64,000 bases of DNA from Chloroflexota bacterium (lineage in GTDB: Bacteria; Chloroflexota; Anaerolineae; UBA4142): the NCBI GenBank assembly GCA_016219275.1, contig JACRBM010000021.1:1-64000 (forward strand), read 5' to 3'. Shown in pieces: positions 34,773-43,054 of this stretch. Within the stretch, counting starts at the first letter, position 1, and each line of letters starts with the position of its first letter. Below the pieces are notes generated by a model that had not been told where the DNA came from, did not search any database, and saw nothing but the letters and a program-made list of their open reading frames with translations. The position numbers and the translations under genes were made by a program.

Positions 34773-37016
34773 ATGAACAACATCCACACTCTCTCGATTC
34801 CGTTCGGCGATGGAACGCTGACAGTCGAGACCGGCAAGCTTGCCGGACAAGCCAGCGGCGCGGTCACGGTTCGCCACGGCGACACGATGATTCTCGCGAC
34901 CGCAACGGGCGCGTCTGCACCGCGTGAAGGTACAGACTTTTTTCCGCTCACCGTTGATTACGAAGAGCGACTCTATGCCGCCGGTAAAATTCCCGGTGGT
35001 TTCTTCAAACGCGAAGGTAGACCCGGCGAACAAGCCATTCTGCTCTGCCGTTTGACTGACCGTCCCCTACGCCCCATGTTCCCCAAAGGGTTCCGCAACG
35101 ACGTCAACATCGTCATCACCGCGCTTTCCGCCGACCAGGAACACTACATTGACATCCTCTCGATCATCGGCGCGTCCGCCGCGTTGACGATCAGCGAGTT
35201 GCCGTTTGCCGGTCCCGTCGGCGCGGTGCGGGTTGGTTACATTGACGGACAGTTCGTCTTCAATCCGACCAACACGCAAATGGAAAAATCACTGCTCGAT
35301 TTGCGTCTCGCCGGAACTAAGGACGCGGTCATCATGGTCGAAGCCGGCGCGAGCGAAGTGACCGAAGAGTTGATGCTCGAAGCGTTGCAAAAAGGTCACG
35401 ATGCGATGCAAGCGGTGATCGCGCTGCAAAATCAATTGCGCGATCAAGTTGGCAAGCCGAAGAAGGATTATGCGCTCCACACCTTGAGCGAAGAATTGAA
35501 AAGCGGCTTGCGCGAAAAACTTGGTTCGCGCATCACCGACACGATCAAGACCGTCGGCGTGAAATCGGAACGCAACGAATCGCTCGACGCGCTCAAAGCC
35601 GAAATGGTCGCCGCGTTCGCGGAGAAATTCTCGGCGGCGGATGTCGCCGAAGCGTTCGAGTACCAGGTCAAAGCCGAACTGCGTGCGATGGTGCTCAACG
35701 AAGGTCGCCGCGCGGACGGACGCGATTACACGACGATTCGCCCGATCAGTATCGAATCCGGTTTGCTCCCGCGCGCGCACGGTTCCGGTTTGTTCACGCG
35801 CGGCGAGACCCAGGTTCTCACGATTGCGACGCTGGGTATGCCGAGCGAATCGCAAACGATTGATTCGCTTTCGCCCGAGGACGAAAAGCGCTACATGCAC
35901 CATTATAATTTCCCGCCGTACTCGGTCGGCGAAGCGCGTTCCTCGCGCGGACCCGGTCGGCGCGAGATCGGGCACGGCGCGCTCGCGGAACGCGCGCTCG
36001 CTGAAGTGATTCCGGACGCGAGCGAATTTCCGTACACGATTCGCCTCGTCTCCGAAGTCATGTCGTCGAACGGTTCGACCTCGATGGCGAGCGTGTGCGG
36101 CTCGACGCTCGCGTTGATGGACGCGGGCGTGCCGATCAAAGCGCCGGTCGCCGGTGTCGCGATGGGTCTCATCGCCGAAGGCGACCGCTATGCGATTCTT
36201 ACTGACATCATCGGCATGGAAGATTTTCTCGGCGACATGGATTTCAAAGTTGCGGGCAGCGCGGACGGCATCACCGCGTTGCAACTCGATTTGAAATTGC
36301 AAGGCGTCGCCCCAGACTTGTTGCACAAGGCGATGATGCAAGCGAAGCAAGCGCGCTTGTTCATCCTCGGCAAAATGCTCGATGTGTTGCCCGAGCCGCG
36401 TCAGACGATCTCGCCGTTTGCGCCGCGCATCATGACGGTCAAGATTGATCAGGAAAAAATCGGCGCGGTGATCGGTCCGGGCGGCAAGACGATTCGCAAA
36501 CTGCAAGAAGAATTCGGCGTCAAGATTGACATTGAAGAAGATGGCACCGTGTTCATCTCGTCGGTCAACGGCGAAGGCGCGGCGCTCGCGCAAGAACGCG
36601 TGCGCGCGATGACCGAATCGCCCAAGGTCGGCGCGATTTACACCGGCAAGATCACGCGCATCGAAGATTATGGCGTGTTCGTCGAGTTGGTGCCGGGCAC
36701 GGACGGCATGGTGCACGTTTCGCAGTTGGATACCGAGCCGGTCAAGAGTCCGCGCGACCAATTCAAACTCGGCGATGACATGATGGTGATGGTCATCGCG
36801 ATTGACGATGCCGGCAAGATTCGCCTTTCGCGTCAAGCCGTGCTCGAAGGGTGGACGGCGGAGCAAGCCGCGGAGCGCGATCGCGGTCCGCGCGGCGGCG
36901 GTGATCGCGGTGATCGCGGCGGACGCGGCGGTGGTGATCGCGGCGGCTATCGCGGCGCACGCGGACGCGATGATGATCGCGGCGAACGGCGCGGCGGCTT
37001 CCGACCACGACGATAA
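34773..37016 (+). CDS. pnp: polyribonucleotide nucleotidyltransferase
   Basis: 747 aa. Two RNase PH domains (1-210 and about 310-540) flank a helical domain; KH (IGPGGKTIRKL) at about 560-620; S1 (GAIYTGKITRIEDYGVFVEL) at about 625-695. It degrades mRNA 3'-5' with phosphate. After the S1 domain there is a tail of about 50 residues made of RGG/GDRGG repeats, likely an extra RNA-binding region. GGAGG lies 8 nt before the ATG. Long leader structures and repeats upstream suggest post-transcriptional control. Confidence 0.97.
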   Translation: MNNIHTLSIPFGDGTLTVETGKLAGQASGAVTVRHGDTMILATATGASAPREGTDFFPLTVDYEERLYAAGKIPGGFFKREGRPGEQAILLCRLTDRPLRPMFPKGFRNDVNIVITALSADQEHYIDILSIIGASAALTISELPFAGPVGAVRVGYIDGQFVFNPTNTQMEKSLLDLRLAGTKDAVIMVEAGASEVTEELMLEALQKGHDAMQAVIALQNQLRDQVGKPKKDYALHTLSEELKSGLREKLGSRITDTIKTVGVKSERNESLDALKAEMVAAFAEKFSAADVAEAFEYQVKAELRAMVLNEGRRADGRDYTTIRPISIESGLLPRAHGSGLFTRGETQVLTIATLGMPSESQTIDSLSPEDEKRYMHHYNFPPYSVGEARSSRGPGRREIGHGALAERALAEVIPDASEFPYTIRLVSEVMSSNGSTSMASVCGSTLALMDAGVPIKAPVAGVAMGLIAEGDRYAILTDIIGMEDFLGDMDFKVAGSADGITALQLDLKLQGVAPDLLHKAMMQAKQARLFILGKMLDVLPEPRQTISPFAPRIMTVKIDQEKIGAVIGPGGKTIRKLQEEFGVKIDIEEDGTVFISSVNGEGAALAQERVRAMTESPKVGAIYTGKITRIEDYGVFVELVPGTDGMVHVSQLDTEPVKSPRDQFKLGDDMMVMVIAIDDAGKIRLSRQAVLEGWTAEQAAERDRGPRGGGDRGDRGGRGGGDRGGYRGARGRDDDRGERRGGFRPRR

Positions 37017-37019
37017 TCG

Positions 37020-37080
37020 CGAGTGGCGAGTGACGGGTGACGAGTGGCGGATCATTTTTGCGACACGTCACTCGTCCTTT
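37020..37080. repeat. GAGTGGCGAGTGACG hairpin after pnp
   Basis: GAGTGGCGAGTGACGGGTGA (left) and CACGTCACTCGTCC (right) followed by TTTTTT, so it can also terminate the pnp transcript. Confidence 0.7.
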
Positions 37081-37096
37081 TTTATCAGAGGATGCG

Positions 37097-37879
37097 ATGC
37101 AAGTGCAAGTCAAGTTCTTTGCGATTTTCCGCGAGATGGTCGGTAAGAAAAACGACGCGAAAGAAATCGCGGAGGGTACGACCGTTGAAGCGTTGTGGCG
37201 CGAGTACGCGGTCGCGAGTCCGCGTCTCGGTAATCTGCGCGCGGCGTACTCGGTGAATCAACACCTCGTCAAAGGCGATCATGTTTTGCGTGATGGCGAC
37301 GAGGTGGGTTTCTTGCCGCCCGTCAGCGGCGGGCAAGTAAAAAGTAAAAAGGTAAAAGCTAAAAGTAAAATTCGCGTGCATTCGCGTAATTCGCGGATAA
37401 CCAAGAACGCGTTGATCACGACTCGTCGGCTCGACTTGAACGCGCTCGTCGAGCGCGTCGAGTTTTCCGGCGCGGGTGCGATCCTGGTGTTTAGCGGCGT
37501 CGTGCGCGATAACGCGCGTGGCAAATCGGTCAAGCACCTCGAGTACGAAGCATACCCCGAAATGGCGGAACGCTCGCTGAACCAAATCATCGCCGAGATT
37601 CACGAACGCTGGGGCGACGTGCGCGTCGCGATGGCGCATCGCGTCGGCAAACTAAAAATCGGTGAGGCGAGTCTTGTGATCGCGGTTGCGTCGCCGCATC
37701 GTCCCGACGCGTATGCCGCGTCGCGTTATGCCATCGAGCGCGTCAAGGCGATCGTGCCGGTCTGGAAAAAAGAATTCACGCTCGACGGTGAAGACTGGGT
37801 CGAGGGTCCTATCGCCGGTGAGTTATCGCCGGACAAGGCGGAACAGATTGTCGCCGACGCGGAACGCGCGCATCCGTAG
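37097..37879 (+). CDS. MoaD-MoaE fusion (molybdopterin synthase)
   Basis: 260 aa. Residues 1-80 are a MoaD ubiquitin-like domain ending PPVSGG; residues about 113-260 are MoaE (RLDLNALVERVEFSGAGAIL, GVVRDNARGKSV, HRVGKLKIGEASLVIAV, VPVWKKEFTLDGEDWVEG). Together they insert sulfur into cyclic pyranopterin. MoaD must have a free C-terminal Gly-Gly for thiocarboxylation, but here it continues into a Lys-rich linker encoded by AAAAAGT repeat DNA (37336-37375). Processing after GG, as reported for MoaX of mycobacteria, or a recent fusion through the repeat is inferred. AGAGG precedes the ATG. Confidence 0.9.
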   Translation: MQVQVKFFAIFREMVGKKNDAKEIAEGTTVEALWREYAVASPRLGNLRAAYSVNQHLVKGDHVLRDGDEVGFLPPVSGGQVKSKKVKAKSKIRVHSRNSRITKNALITTRRLDLNALVERVEFSGAGAILVFSGVVRDNARGKSVKHLEYEAYPEMAERSLNQIIAEIHERWGDVRVAMAHRVGKLKIGEASLVIAVASPHRPDAYAASRYAIERVKAIVPVWKKEFTLDGEDWVEGPIAGELSPDKAEQIVADAERAHP

Positions 37880-37914
37880 GGGATGCTACGGCGAGCGTTC
37901 CCTACTAAATTGCC

Positions 37915-38886
37915 ATGTCCTCAGATTTTTACAAAATCCTGCAAGTTGATCCATCGGCGGAACCGGAAATCATCGAAGCCGCGTACAAACGATTGGTGCG
38001 CAAATACCACCCCGATGTCAACACGCTGCCCGACGCGACCGCGCGCATCCAAGAGATCAACGACGCGTACGAGGTGTTGAGCAATCCAGCTCTCCGCGCC
38101 GAGTACGATTGGCAGAGACAGGTCGCACTGTTACCCCCACCGGCTCGGCGCAAGCCGGTCTCCGCCCCGCGTTGGTGGTTAATCACTACGTTGGGAGTGG
38201 CGGGTGCGTTACTGATCCTGGGTGCGTGTGCGTTCTTTTCCGGCGCGTTCGTCTTCTTGCGCGAGCAACTCGCGCCCACATCCACGCGCGTCGCGCGGAT
38301 CGCTACCGCCATCACGATTGTCGCGCCATCGCCTACGCTCACGCGCACGTTCACCCCGGAACCCACTTTCACGCGCACGCGCACGCCGCGTCCCACCCTG
38401 CGACCTTCGGCAACGCCAACGTCCGCGCCGCTTGGTTTCGCGCGCGAGCGACCGATGCCGCTGGGACAGGGTGTTGTGTGGACTGGACGCGAAGGCGAGC
38501 AAATCCGTTTCACGCTACTCAACGCGTATCGCGGCGATGAAGCGCGGATGTTGATTCAATCCGCGAATCCCGCGAACCCCGCGCCGCCGCCGGACTGGGT
38601 GTACCTGTTGTTCAAAGTGCGCGCGGAATTTGTGAAAGCGGGACTCAAGTCATCGGTTCAGCTTTCGGAGTATGATTTTCGCGCGCTCGCATCCCAGGAA
38701 TACGCGGTGACCGACGCGCCGACGCTCGCGCCGCCCTCGCCGCGTTTGATGAAGACGCTCGCCGCCGGCGAATCGCTCGAGGGTTGGATCGCGTTCGCGA
38801 TTCCCGCGGACGAAGCGGACGCGGTTCTTGCGTACGGTCAAACGATTTTTCCGAACGAGATGCGCGTGTGGATGAGTGTGCGGTGA
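37915..38886 (+). CDS. membrane-anchored J-domain protein
   Basis: 323 aa. J domain at 3-65 with the HPD motif (KYHPDVNTL) that stimulates DnaK; one membrane segment at about 83-118; a Thr/Pro-rich stretch (TRTFTPEPTFTRTRTPRPT); and an extracytoplasmic C-terminal domain of about 160 residues without a known family (resembles DUF4352-like beta domains in layout only). The J domain would sit in the cytoplasm. It follows the molybdopterin gene by 35 nt. Confidence 0.8.
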   Translation: MSSDFYKILQVDPSAEPEIIEAAYKRLVRKYHPDVNTLPDATARIQEINDAYEVLSNPALRAEYDWQRQVALLPPPARRKPVSAPRWWLITTLGVAGALLILGACAFFSGAFVFLREQLAPTSTRVARIATAITIVAPSPTLTRTFTPEPTFTRTRTPRPTLRPSATPTSAPLGFARERPMPLGQGVVWTGREGEQIRFTLLNAYRGDEARMLIQSANPANPAPPPDWVYLLFKVRAEFVKAGLKSSVQLSEYDFRALASQEYAVTDAPTLAPPSPRLMKTLAAGESLEGWIAFAIPADEADAVLAYGQTIFPNEMRVWMSVR

Positions 38887-38898
38887 GACTGCGATTTT

Positions 38899-38926
38899 TT
38901 GACTAGCCGGCGTTATGTGATATAAT
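38899..38926 (+). promoter_or_regulatory. promoter of the cobalamin operon
   Basis: TTGACT (38899-38904), 16-bp spacer, TATAAT (38921-38926) with TG upstream. Confidence 0.8.
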
Positions 38927-38944
38927 CGAATCAAGTTTAACAAT

Positions 38945-39190
38945 CGAAATCGCAAAGGTGACCCGACCGCAAGGTCGCACTCGACGGTGCGCGTGGGTCT
39001 CAATAGGGCAAGTCCGGTTCCAGTCCGGCGCTGTCCCGCAACTGTAAGTTAGTCTAGTGCAATAGTGCGATAGTGTGTTAGTGCGTTAGTTCGTTCAGTC
39101 TCTCTACATCCTTCCACTACCGCACTATCGAACTATCCAACTATCGCACTAGAACACTAACAAGCCAGAACACCTGCCTTTGCAAGCGAA
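38945..39190 (+). promoter_or_regulatory. cobalamin riboswitch with expanded peripheral arm
   Basis: The conserved core is present: AAAGGTGACCCG, GGTCTCAATAGGG, AGTCCGGTTCCAGTCCGGCG, GTCCCGCAACTGTAA, then AAGCCAGAACACCTGCC. P1 forms between GCAAAGG (38952-38958) and CCTTTGC (39177-39183). The variable arm between ACTGTAA and GCCAGAA is unusually long (39046-39163) and is a hairpin of GTGCGATAGT units. It should turn off btuF and the downstream cob genes when cobalamin is abundant. Confidence 0.92.
39049..39163. repeat. GTGCGATAGT repeat arm inside the riboswitch
   Basis: TAGTGCAATAGTGCGATAGT (left) pairs with ACTATCGCACTAG and CCGCACTATCGAACTAT (right). Same unit as 34664-34763. Confidence 0.8.
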
Positions 39191-39267
39191 CGTCTTGTTT
39201 CATGCGTTCGTATTCCGAGCAACCTTCGCGAGAAAGGGGGCAGGGTCATGAACAACACGGTTTAACC

Positions 39268-39303
39268 CCCTCTGCCTTTCGTAAGGCAGAGGGATTTTTT
39301 ATT
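39268..39303 (+). terminator. riboswitch-controlled terminator
   Basis: 11-bp stem CCCTCTGCCTT (39268-39278) / AAGGCAGAGGG (39283-39293), then ATTTTTT. It lies between the aptamer and btuF, as expected for transcriptional control; a G-rich run at 39234-39240 could compete for the C-rich left arm. Confidence 0.85.
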
Positions 39304-39378
39304 TCGACGGCGGACGCGTTCTGGTAGGGAACGCTCGCCGGAGCGTGCATCCGAATTTGAAAATCAAGATAGGAGCAA

Positions 39379-40311
39379 GTGATGAATAAGCGAATCGTTT
39401 TTCTGATCGGATTTCTCGCGCTGGTGTTGAGCGCATGTGCGCCGACTCCACCCCCGACCCAGGTTCCGCCGACGAGCGCGCCCGCGGCATTCCCGCTGAC
39501 GATCACGGACGACGCGGGACGGGCGGTCACGATCAAAGCGGAACCCAAGCGCGTCGTCTCGCTCGCGCCGAGCAACACCGAAACGATCTACGCGCTCGGC
39601 AAAGGCGCGACCGTCGTCGGTGTGACCGAGTATTGCAATTTTCCGCCGGAAGCAAAAGAGAAACCCAAGGTCGGCGGGTTTGCGAAAATAGATCTCGAAA
39701 AAGTCGTCGGACTCTCGCCCGATCTTGTGCTCGCGACGAACATTCACGCAAAAAGCATCGTGCCCGAACTCGAAAAACGCGGACTGACTGTCGTGGTCAT
39801 GGATCCGAAGAATATGACGGAAGTGATCGGCAAGCTCACGACGTTTGGCAAAATGCTCGGCGCGAATGAGGACGCGGGCAAACTCGCCGCGCAACTCAAG
39901 AGCCGGATGGACGCGATTATTTCTCAAGTGGCAACGGCGAAGACCAAGCCGCGCGTCTTTTACGAAATTGACAAGAGTCTCTACACGCCCGGTCCGGGTT
40001 CCTTCATTGACGATATGCTCGTACAAGCCGGCGGCGTGAACATTGCCGCCGCCGCGAAAGGCAACTTTGTTCAACTGAGCGTCGAAACGATCATCGCGCA
40101 AGACCCCGAAGTGATTTTCCTGGGCGATATGAATTTTGGCGAGACACCCGAAAAAATCAAGGTGCGTCCTGGTTGGGCAAATATCACCGCGGTCAAAACC
40201 GGGCGCATCGTTCCGCTGCCGAATGAGGATGTCATTTCGCGTCCGGGTCCGCGCATCGTCGAGGGATTCGAAATGCTCGCGCGCGGGCTGTATCCCGATT
40301 TATTCAAATGA
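39379..40311 (+). CDS. btuF: cobalamin-binding lipoprotein BtuF
   Basis: 310 aa. Lipobox LSAC gives Cys19; a short Pro-rich tether precedes a helical-backbone binding fold (RVVSLAPSNTETIYALGKG; GVTEYCNFPPEA; DLVLATN), typical of BtuF/FepB class III binding proteins. Position after a cobalamin riboswitch and before btuCD makes corrinoid the likely ligand. Confidence 0.93.
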   Translation: MMNKRIVFLIGFLALVLSACAPTPPPTQVPPTSAPAAFPLTITDDAGRAVTIKAEPKRVVSLAPSNTETIYALGKGATVVGVTEYCNFPPEAKEKPKVGGFAKIDLEKVVGLSPDLVLATNIHAKSIVPELEKRGLTVVVMDPKNMTEVIGKLTTFGKMLGANEDAGKLAAQLKSRMDAIISQVATAKTKPRVFYEIDKSLYTPGPGSFIDDMLVQAGGVNIAAAAKGNFVQLSVETIIAQDPEVIFLGDMNFGETPEKIKVRPGWANITAVKTGRIVPLPNEDVISRPGPRIVEGFEMLARGLYPDLFK

Positions 40312-40330
40312 TGTAAAACGCAACTGGGTT

Positions 40331-40482
40331 GTCATTGCGAGGGCGGTTTTCGCCCGAAGCAATCACCCCTCCCAACCCTCCCCTTGTTAAGGGGAGGGCT
40401 AGGGCTCCCAATCCTCCCCTTAACAAGGGGAGGGCTAGGGTGGGGTTGAAGATTGCTTCGCCGCTTCGCGGCTCGCAATGAC
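40331..40482. repeat. REP-like palindrome, copy 2, with a nested repeat
   Basis: Outer arms GTCATTGCGAGGGCGG and GGCTCGCAATGAC match copy 24580-24681. Inserted inside (about 40364-40447) are two CTCCCCTT..AAGGGGAGG hairpins in tandem (one unit TTGTTAAG, the other TTAACAAG). Confidence 0.85.
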
Positions 40483-40520
40483 ATGCTGAATCGAAATGAC
40501 AAACCGCACACAGAATTCAA

Positions 40521-41612
40521 ATGATTGAAGTACCGCGCGAAGCAAGGGCGCAATCTAATGCGCCCGATAAAACTGAAAACATCATTCCTGGGTCGCGTCA
40601 TCGCGGCACAATCTTGTTGATCGCCGCGCTCGGCGTCATCATAACCGGCGCGGTTGCCGCAACCTTCGGCTCGGTCGCGATTCCGTTAGAGACGCTCGCG
40701 CGCATGATCGTGGTCAAATTGCCGGGCGCGCCCATCGCAGTGACGTGGCAAGCGAGCTGGGAAACGATTCTGTTCGACATTCGTTTGCCGCGCGTCGTGC
40801 TCGCGGGCTTGGTCGGCATCGCGCTCGCGACATCGGGCGCGACCTACCAGGGTCTGTTACGCAACCCGCTCGCCGATCCGTACTTGATCGGTGTGTCGTC
40901 CGGCGCGGCGCTCGGCGCGACGATTGCCATCGTCTTTTCTGTGGAGTTTGCAGGCGCGCTGCCGCTGTTCGCATTCCTGGGTGCGATCGGCGCGACGTTC
41001 GGCATCTACGCGCTCGCGCAATCCGACGGACGCGCCACGCCGACGACGTTGATTCTCGCGGGCGTCGCGCTCGGCGCGTTCCTCTCGGCGATCACGTCGT
41101 TCTTGATGTTTCGCAGTGACAGCGCGTTTCGTTCGTTTCAAATTATCGCGTGGATGATGGGCAGTTTTTCGTTGAGCAATTGGCAACAAGTACTCATTCT
41201 GTTGCCGTACCTCGCGCTGGGTTGGTTCGTCTTGTTCCTGCACGCGCGGTACTTGAACGTGTTGCAACTCGGCGAGACGCAGGCGCAGCAACTCGGCGTG
41301 CCGGTCGAGCGCGTGACGTTGACGCTCGTCGTCGCAACCTCGCTCGTCACCGCGGCGGCGGTCGCGGTGAGCGGCTTGATCGGTTTCGTCGGTTTGATCG
41401 TGCCGCACGCGGTTCGCCTCGTGTGGGGACCCGATCACCGGTTTCTCTTGCCGATGTGCGCGTTGCTTGGCGCGATGTTTCTCATTATCGCGGACACGCT
41501 CGCGCGCACACTGCTCGCGCCGAGCGAATTGCCGGTCGGCATCATTACGGCGTTTTGCGGTGCGCCGTTTTTTCTGTACTTGCTGCGGCGCAAAAGGGAG
41601 GTGCTGGGATGA
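40521..41612 (+). CDS. btuC: cobalamin ABC transporter permease BtuC
   Basis: 363 aa, about ten membrane segments, FecCD family (VLAGLVGIALATSGATYQGL; NPLADPYLIGVSSGAALG; IGFVGLIVPHAVRL). It forms the channel with BtuD. The gene is separated from btuF by the REP-like palindrome, and its stop overlaps the btuD start by 4 nt. The N-terminus (first 28 aa) is polar. Confidence 0.95.
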   Translation: MIEVPREARAQSNAPDKTENIIPGSRHRGTILLIAALGVIITGAVAATFGSVAIPLETLARMIVVKLPGAPIAVTWQASWETILFDIRLPRVVLAGLVGIALATSGATYQGLLRNPLADPYLIGVSSGAALGATIAIVFSVEFAGALPLFAFLGAIGATFGIYALAQSDGRATPTTLILAGVALGAFLSAITSFLMFRSDSAFRSFQIIAWMMGSFSLSNWQQVLILLPYLALGWFVLFLHARYLNVLQLGETQAQQLGVPVERVTLTLVVATSLVTAAAVAVSGLIGFVGLIVPHAVRLVWGPDHRFLLPMCALLGAMFLIIADTLARTLLAPSELPVGIITAFCGAPFFLYLLRRKREVLG

Positions 41613-42400
41613 ACGCGATTCAATTGCGCGCGGAAGACGTGGAGTTCTCGTACAACCACAAACCGATTCTCGATGGGGTGAGCATGCAAGTGGAACCCGG
41701 CGAGATGGTCGGTTTGGTCGGTCCAAATGGCGCGGGCAAGTCCACGCTGATTAAATTGTTGAGCCGCGTGCTCACGCCGCAACGCGGACACGTCTGGCTC
41801 GATGGTCAGACCCTTGATCAACTCGCGCCCGACCTGGTCGCGCGTCGCGTCGCTGTCGTGCCGCAAATGTTCGACGTGCCGAACGGATTCACCGCGTTCG
41901 AAATCGTGATGATGGGGCGCACACCGCACCTGGGTTGGCTCAAGAGCGAAAGCGCGCGGGATGTTGAAATCGCGCGCGAGGCGATGCGCGCGACCGGCAC
42001 CTGGGCGTTGGCGAATCGGATGATGCATCAACTTTCCGGCGGCGAGCGACAACGCGTCATCATCGCGCGCGCGCTCGCGCAAGAACCCAGGGTGCTCTTG
42101 CTCGACGAACCGACCGCGCACCTCGACGTGACGCATCAAATCGAAGTGATGGAGATCACGCGACGACTGAAGCACGCACGCGCACTCGCGATCCTGGGTG
42201 TCTTTCACGATCTGAATCTCGCCACGCAGTACTGCGACCGCATCGTTCTATTGAAAGAGGGACGCGTGTTTGCGGCGGGCAAACCGAGCGACGTCATCAC
42301 GAGCGAAATCTTGCGTGCGGTGTACGGCATCGAGATGTGCGTGTTCCCGCACCCGCGCAACCAATTGCCCGCGGCGTTGATTGTAGGGAATGGCGGATAG
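41609..42400 (+). CDS. btuD: cobalamin ABC transporter ATPase BtuD
   Basis: 263 aa. Walker A GPNGAGKST (38-46), signature LSGGERQR, Walker B VLLLDEPTAHLD. It energises BtuC. The start ATG overlaps the btuC stop (ATGA). The last residues are encoded up to the beginning of a GCGGATAGC repeat. Confidence 0.95.
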   Translation: MNAIQLRAEDVEFSYNHKPILDGVSMQVEPGEMVGLVGPNGAGKSTLIKLLSRVLTPQRGHVWLDGQTLDQLAPDLVARRVAVVPQMFDVPNGFTAFEIVMMGRTPHLGWLKSESARDVEIAREAMRATGTWALANRMMHQLSGGERQRVIIARALAQEPRVLLLDEPTAHLDVTHQIEVMEITRRLKHARALAILGVFHDLNLATQYCDRIVLLKEGRVFAAGKPSDVITSEILRAVYGIEMCVFPHPRNQLPAALIVGNGG

Positions 42401-42457
42401 CAAATGGCGGAGGACGCAATATGCAATATGCCATCTGTCCTTCGCAGAGGATATGAC

Positions 42458-42979
42458 ATGCGACAAGGGTTAGTGATTGTCAATACGGGAAACGGCAAAG
42501 GGAAAAGCACGGCGGCATTCGGCACGGTGTTGCGCGCGTGGGGACGTGGAATGCGCGTCTGCGTGATTCAATTCATCAAAGCGGAAACCGGCAACTGGGG
42601 CGAGACGCAAGCCGCGCGCAAAATGCAACTCGAATGGCATACGATGGGCGACGGATTTACGTGGCTGTCGAAAGACATCGAGGCGACGAAGGATAAAGTG
42701 CGCGCGGCGTGGCAACTCGCGCAAGAAAAAATCGCGAGCAGCGCGTTCGATCTCGTCGTGCTCGATGAAATGACGTACGCGTTTCACTACCAATGGCTCG
42801 ACATCAATCAAGTGATCGCGTGGTTGCGCGAACACAAGCCGGCGGAGATGCATCTCATCATCACCGGGCGCGACGCGCCGGACGAACTCATCGAGTATGC
42901 CGATCTCGTCACCGAAATGCGCGAGATCAAACATCCGTACGCGCGCGGCATCAAAGCGCAAGCGGGAATCGAATTTTAA
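42458..42979 (+). CDS. cobO: corrinoid adenosyltransferase CobO/BtuR
   Basis: 173 aa. P-loop GNGKGKST (11-18) right at the start, then the family blocks WGRGMRVCVIQF, LEWHTMGDGFTW and LDEMTYAFHY. It adenosylates cob(I)alamin/cobinamide with ATP. AGAGG lies 8 nt before the ATG. The upstream gap contains CAATATG repeat units. Confidence 0.94.
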   Translation: MRQGLVIVNTGNGKGKSTAAFGTVLRAWGRGMRVCVIQFIKAETGNWGETQAARKMQLEWHTMGDGFTWLSKDIEATKDKVRAAWQLAQEKIASSAFDLVVLDEMTYAFHYQWLDINQVIAWLREHKPAEMHLIITGRDAPDELIEYADLVTEMREIKHPYARGIKAQAGIEF

Positions 42980-42983
42980 CCAG

Positions 42984-43033
42984 ACTGCCGACCACCGCCC
43001 ACTGTTTTGCGGGCTACTCTCAGCGGTCGGCAG
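42984..43033. repeat. CTGCCGACC hairpin before cobT
   Basis: CTGCCGACCACCGCCC (left) and GCGGTCGGCAG (right), with a CACTGTTTTGCGGGC loop; belongs to the GACCGCCGACC family seen at 48384 and 60644. Confidence 0.65.
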
Positions 43034-43054
43034 TTACATCATCAAAGGAGCAAC

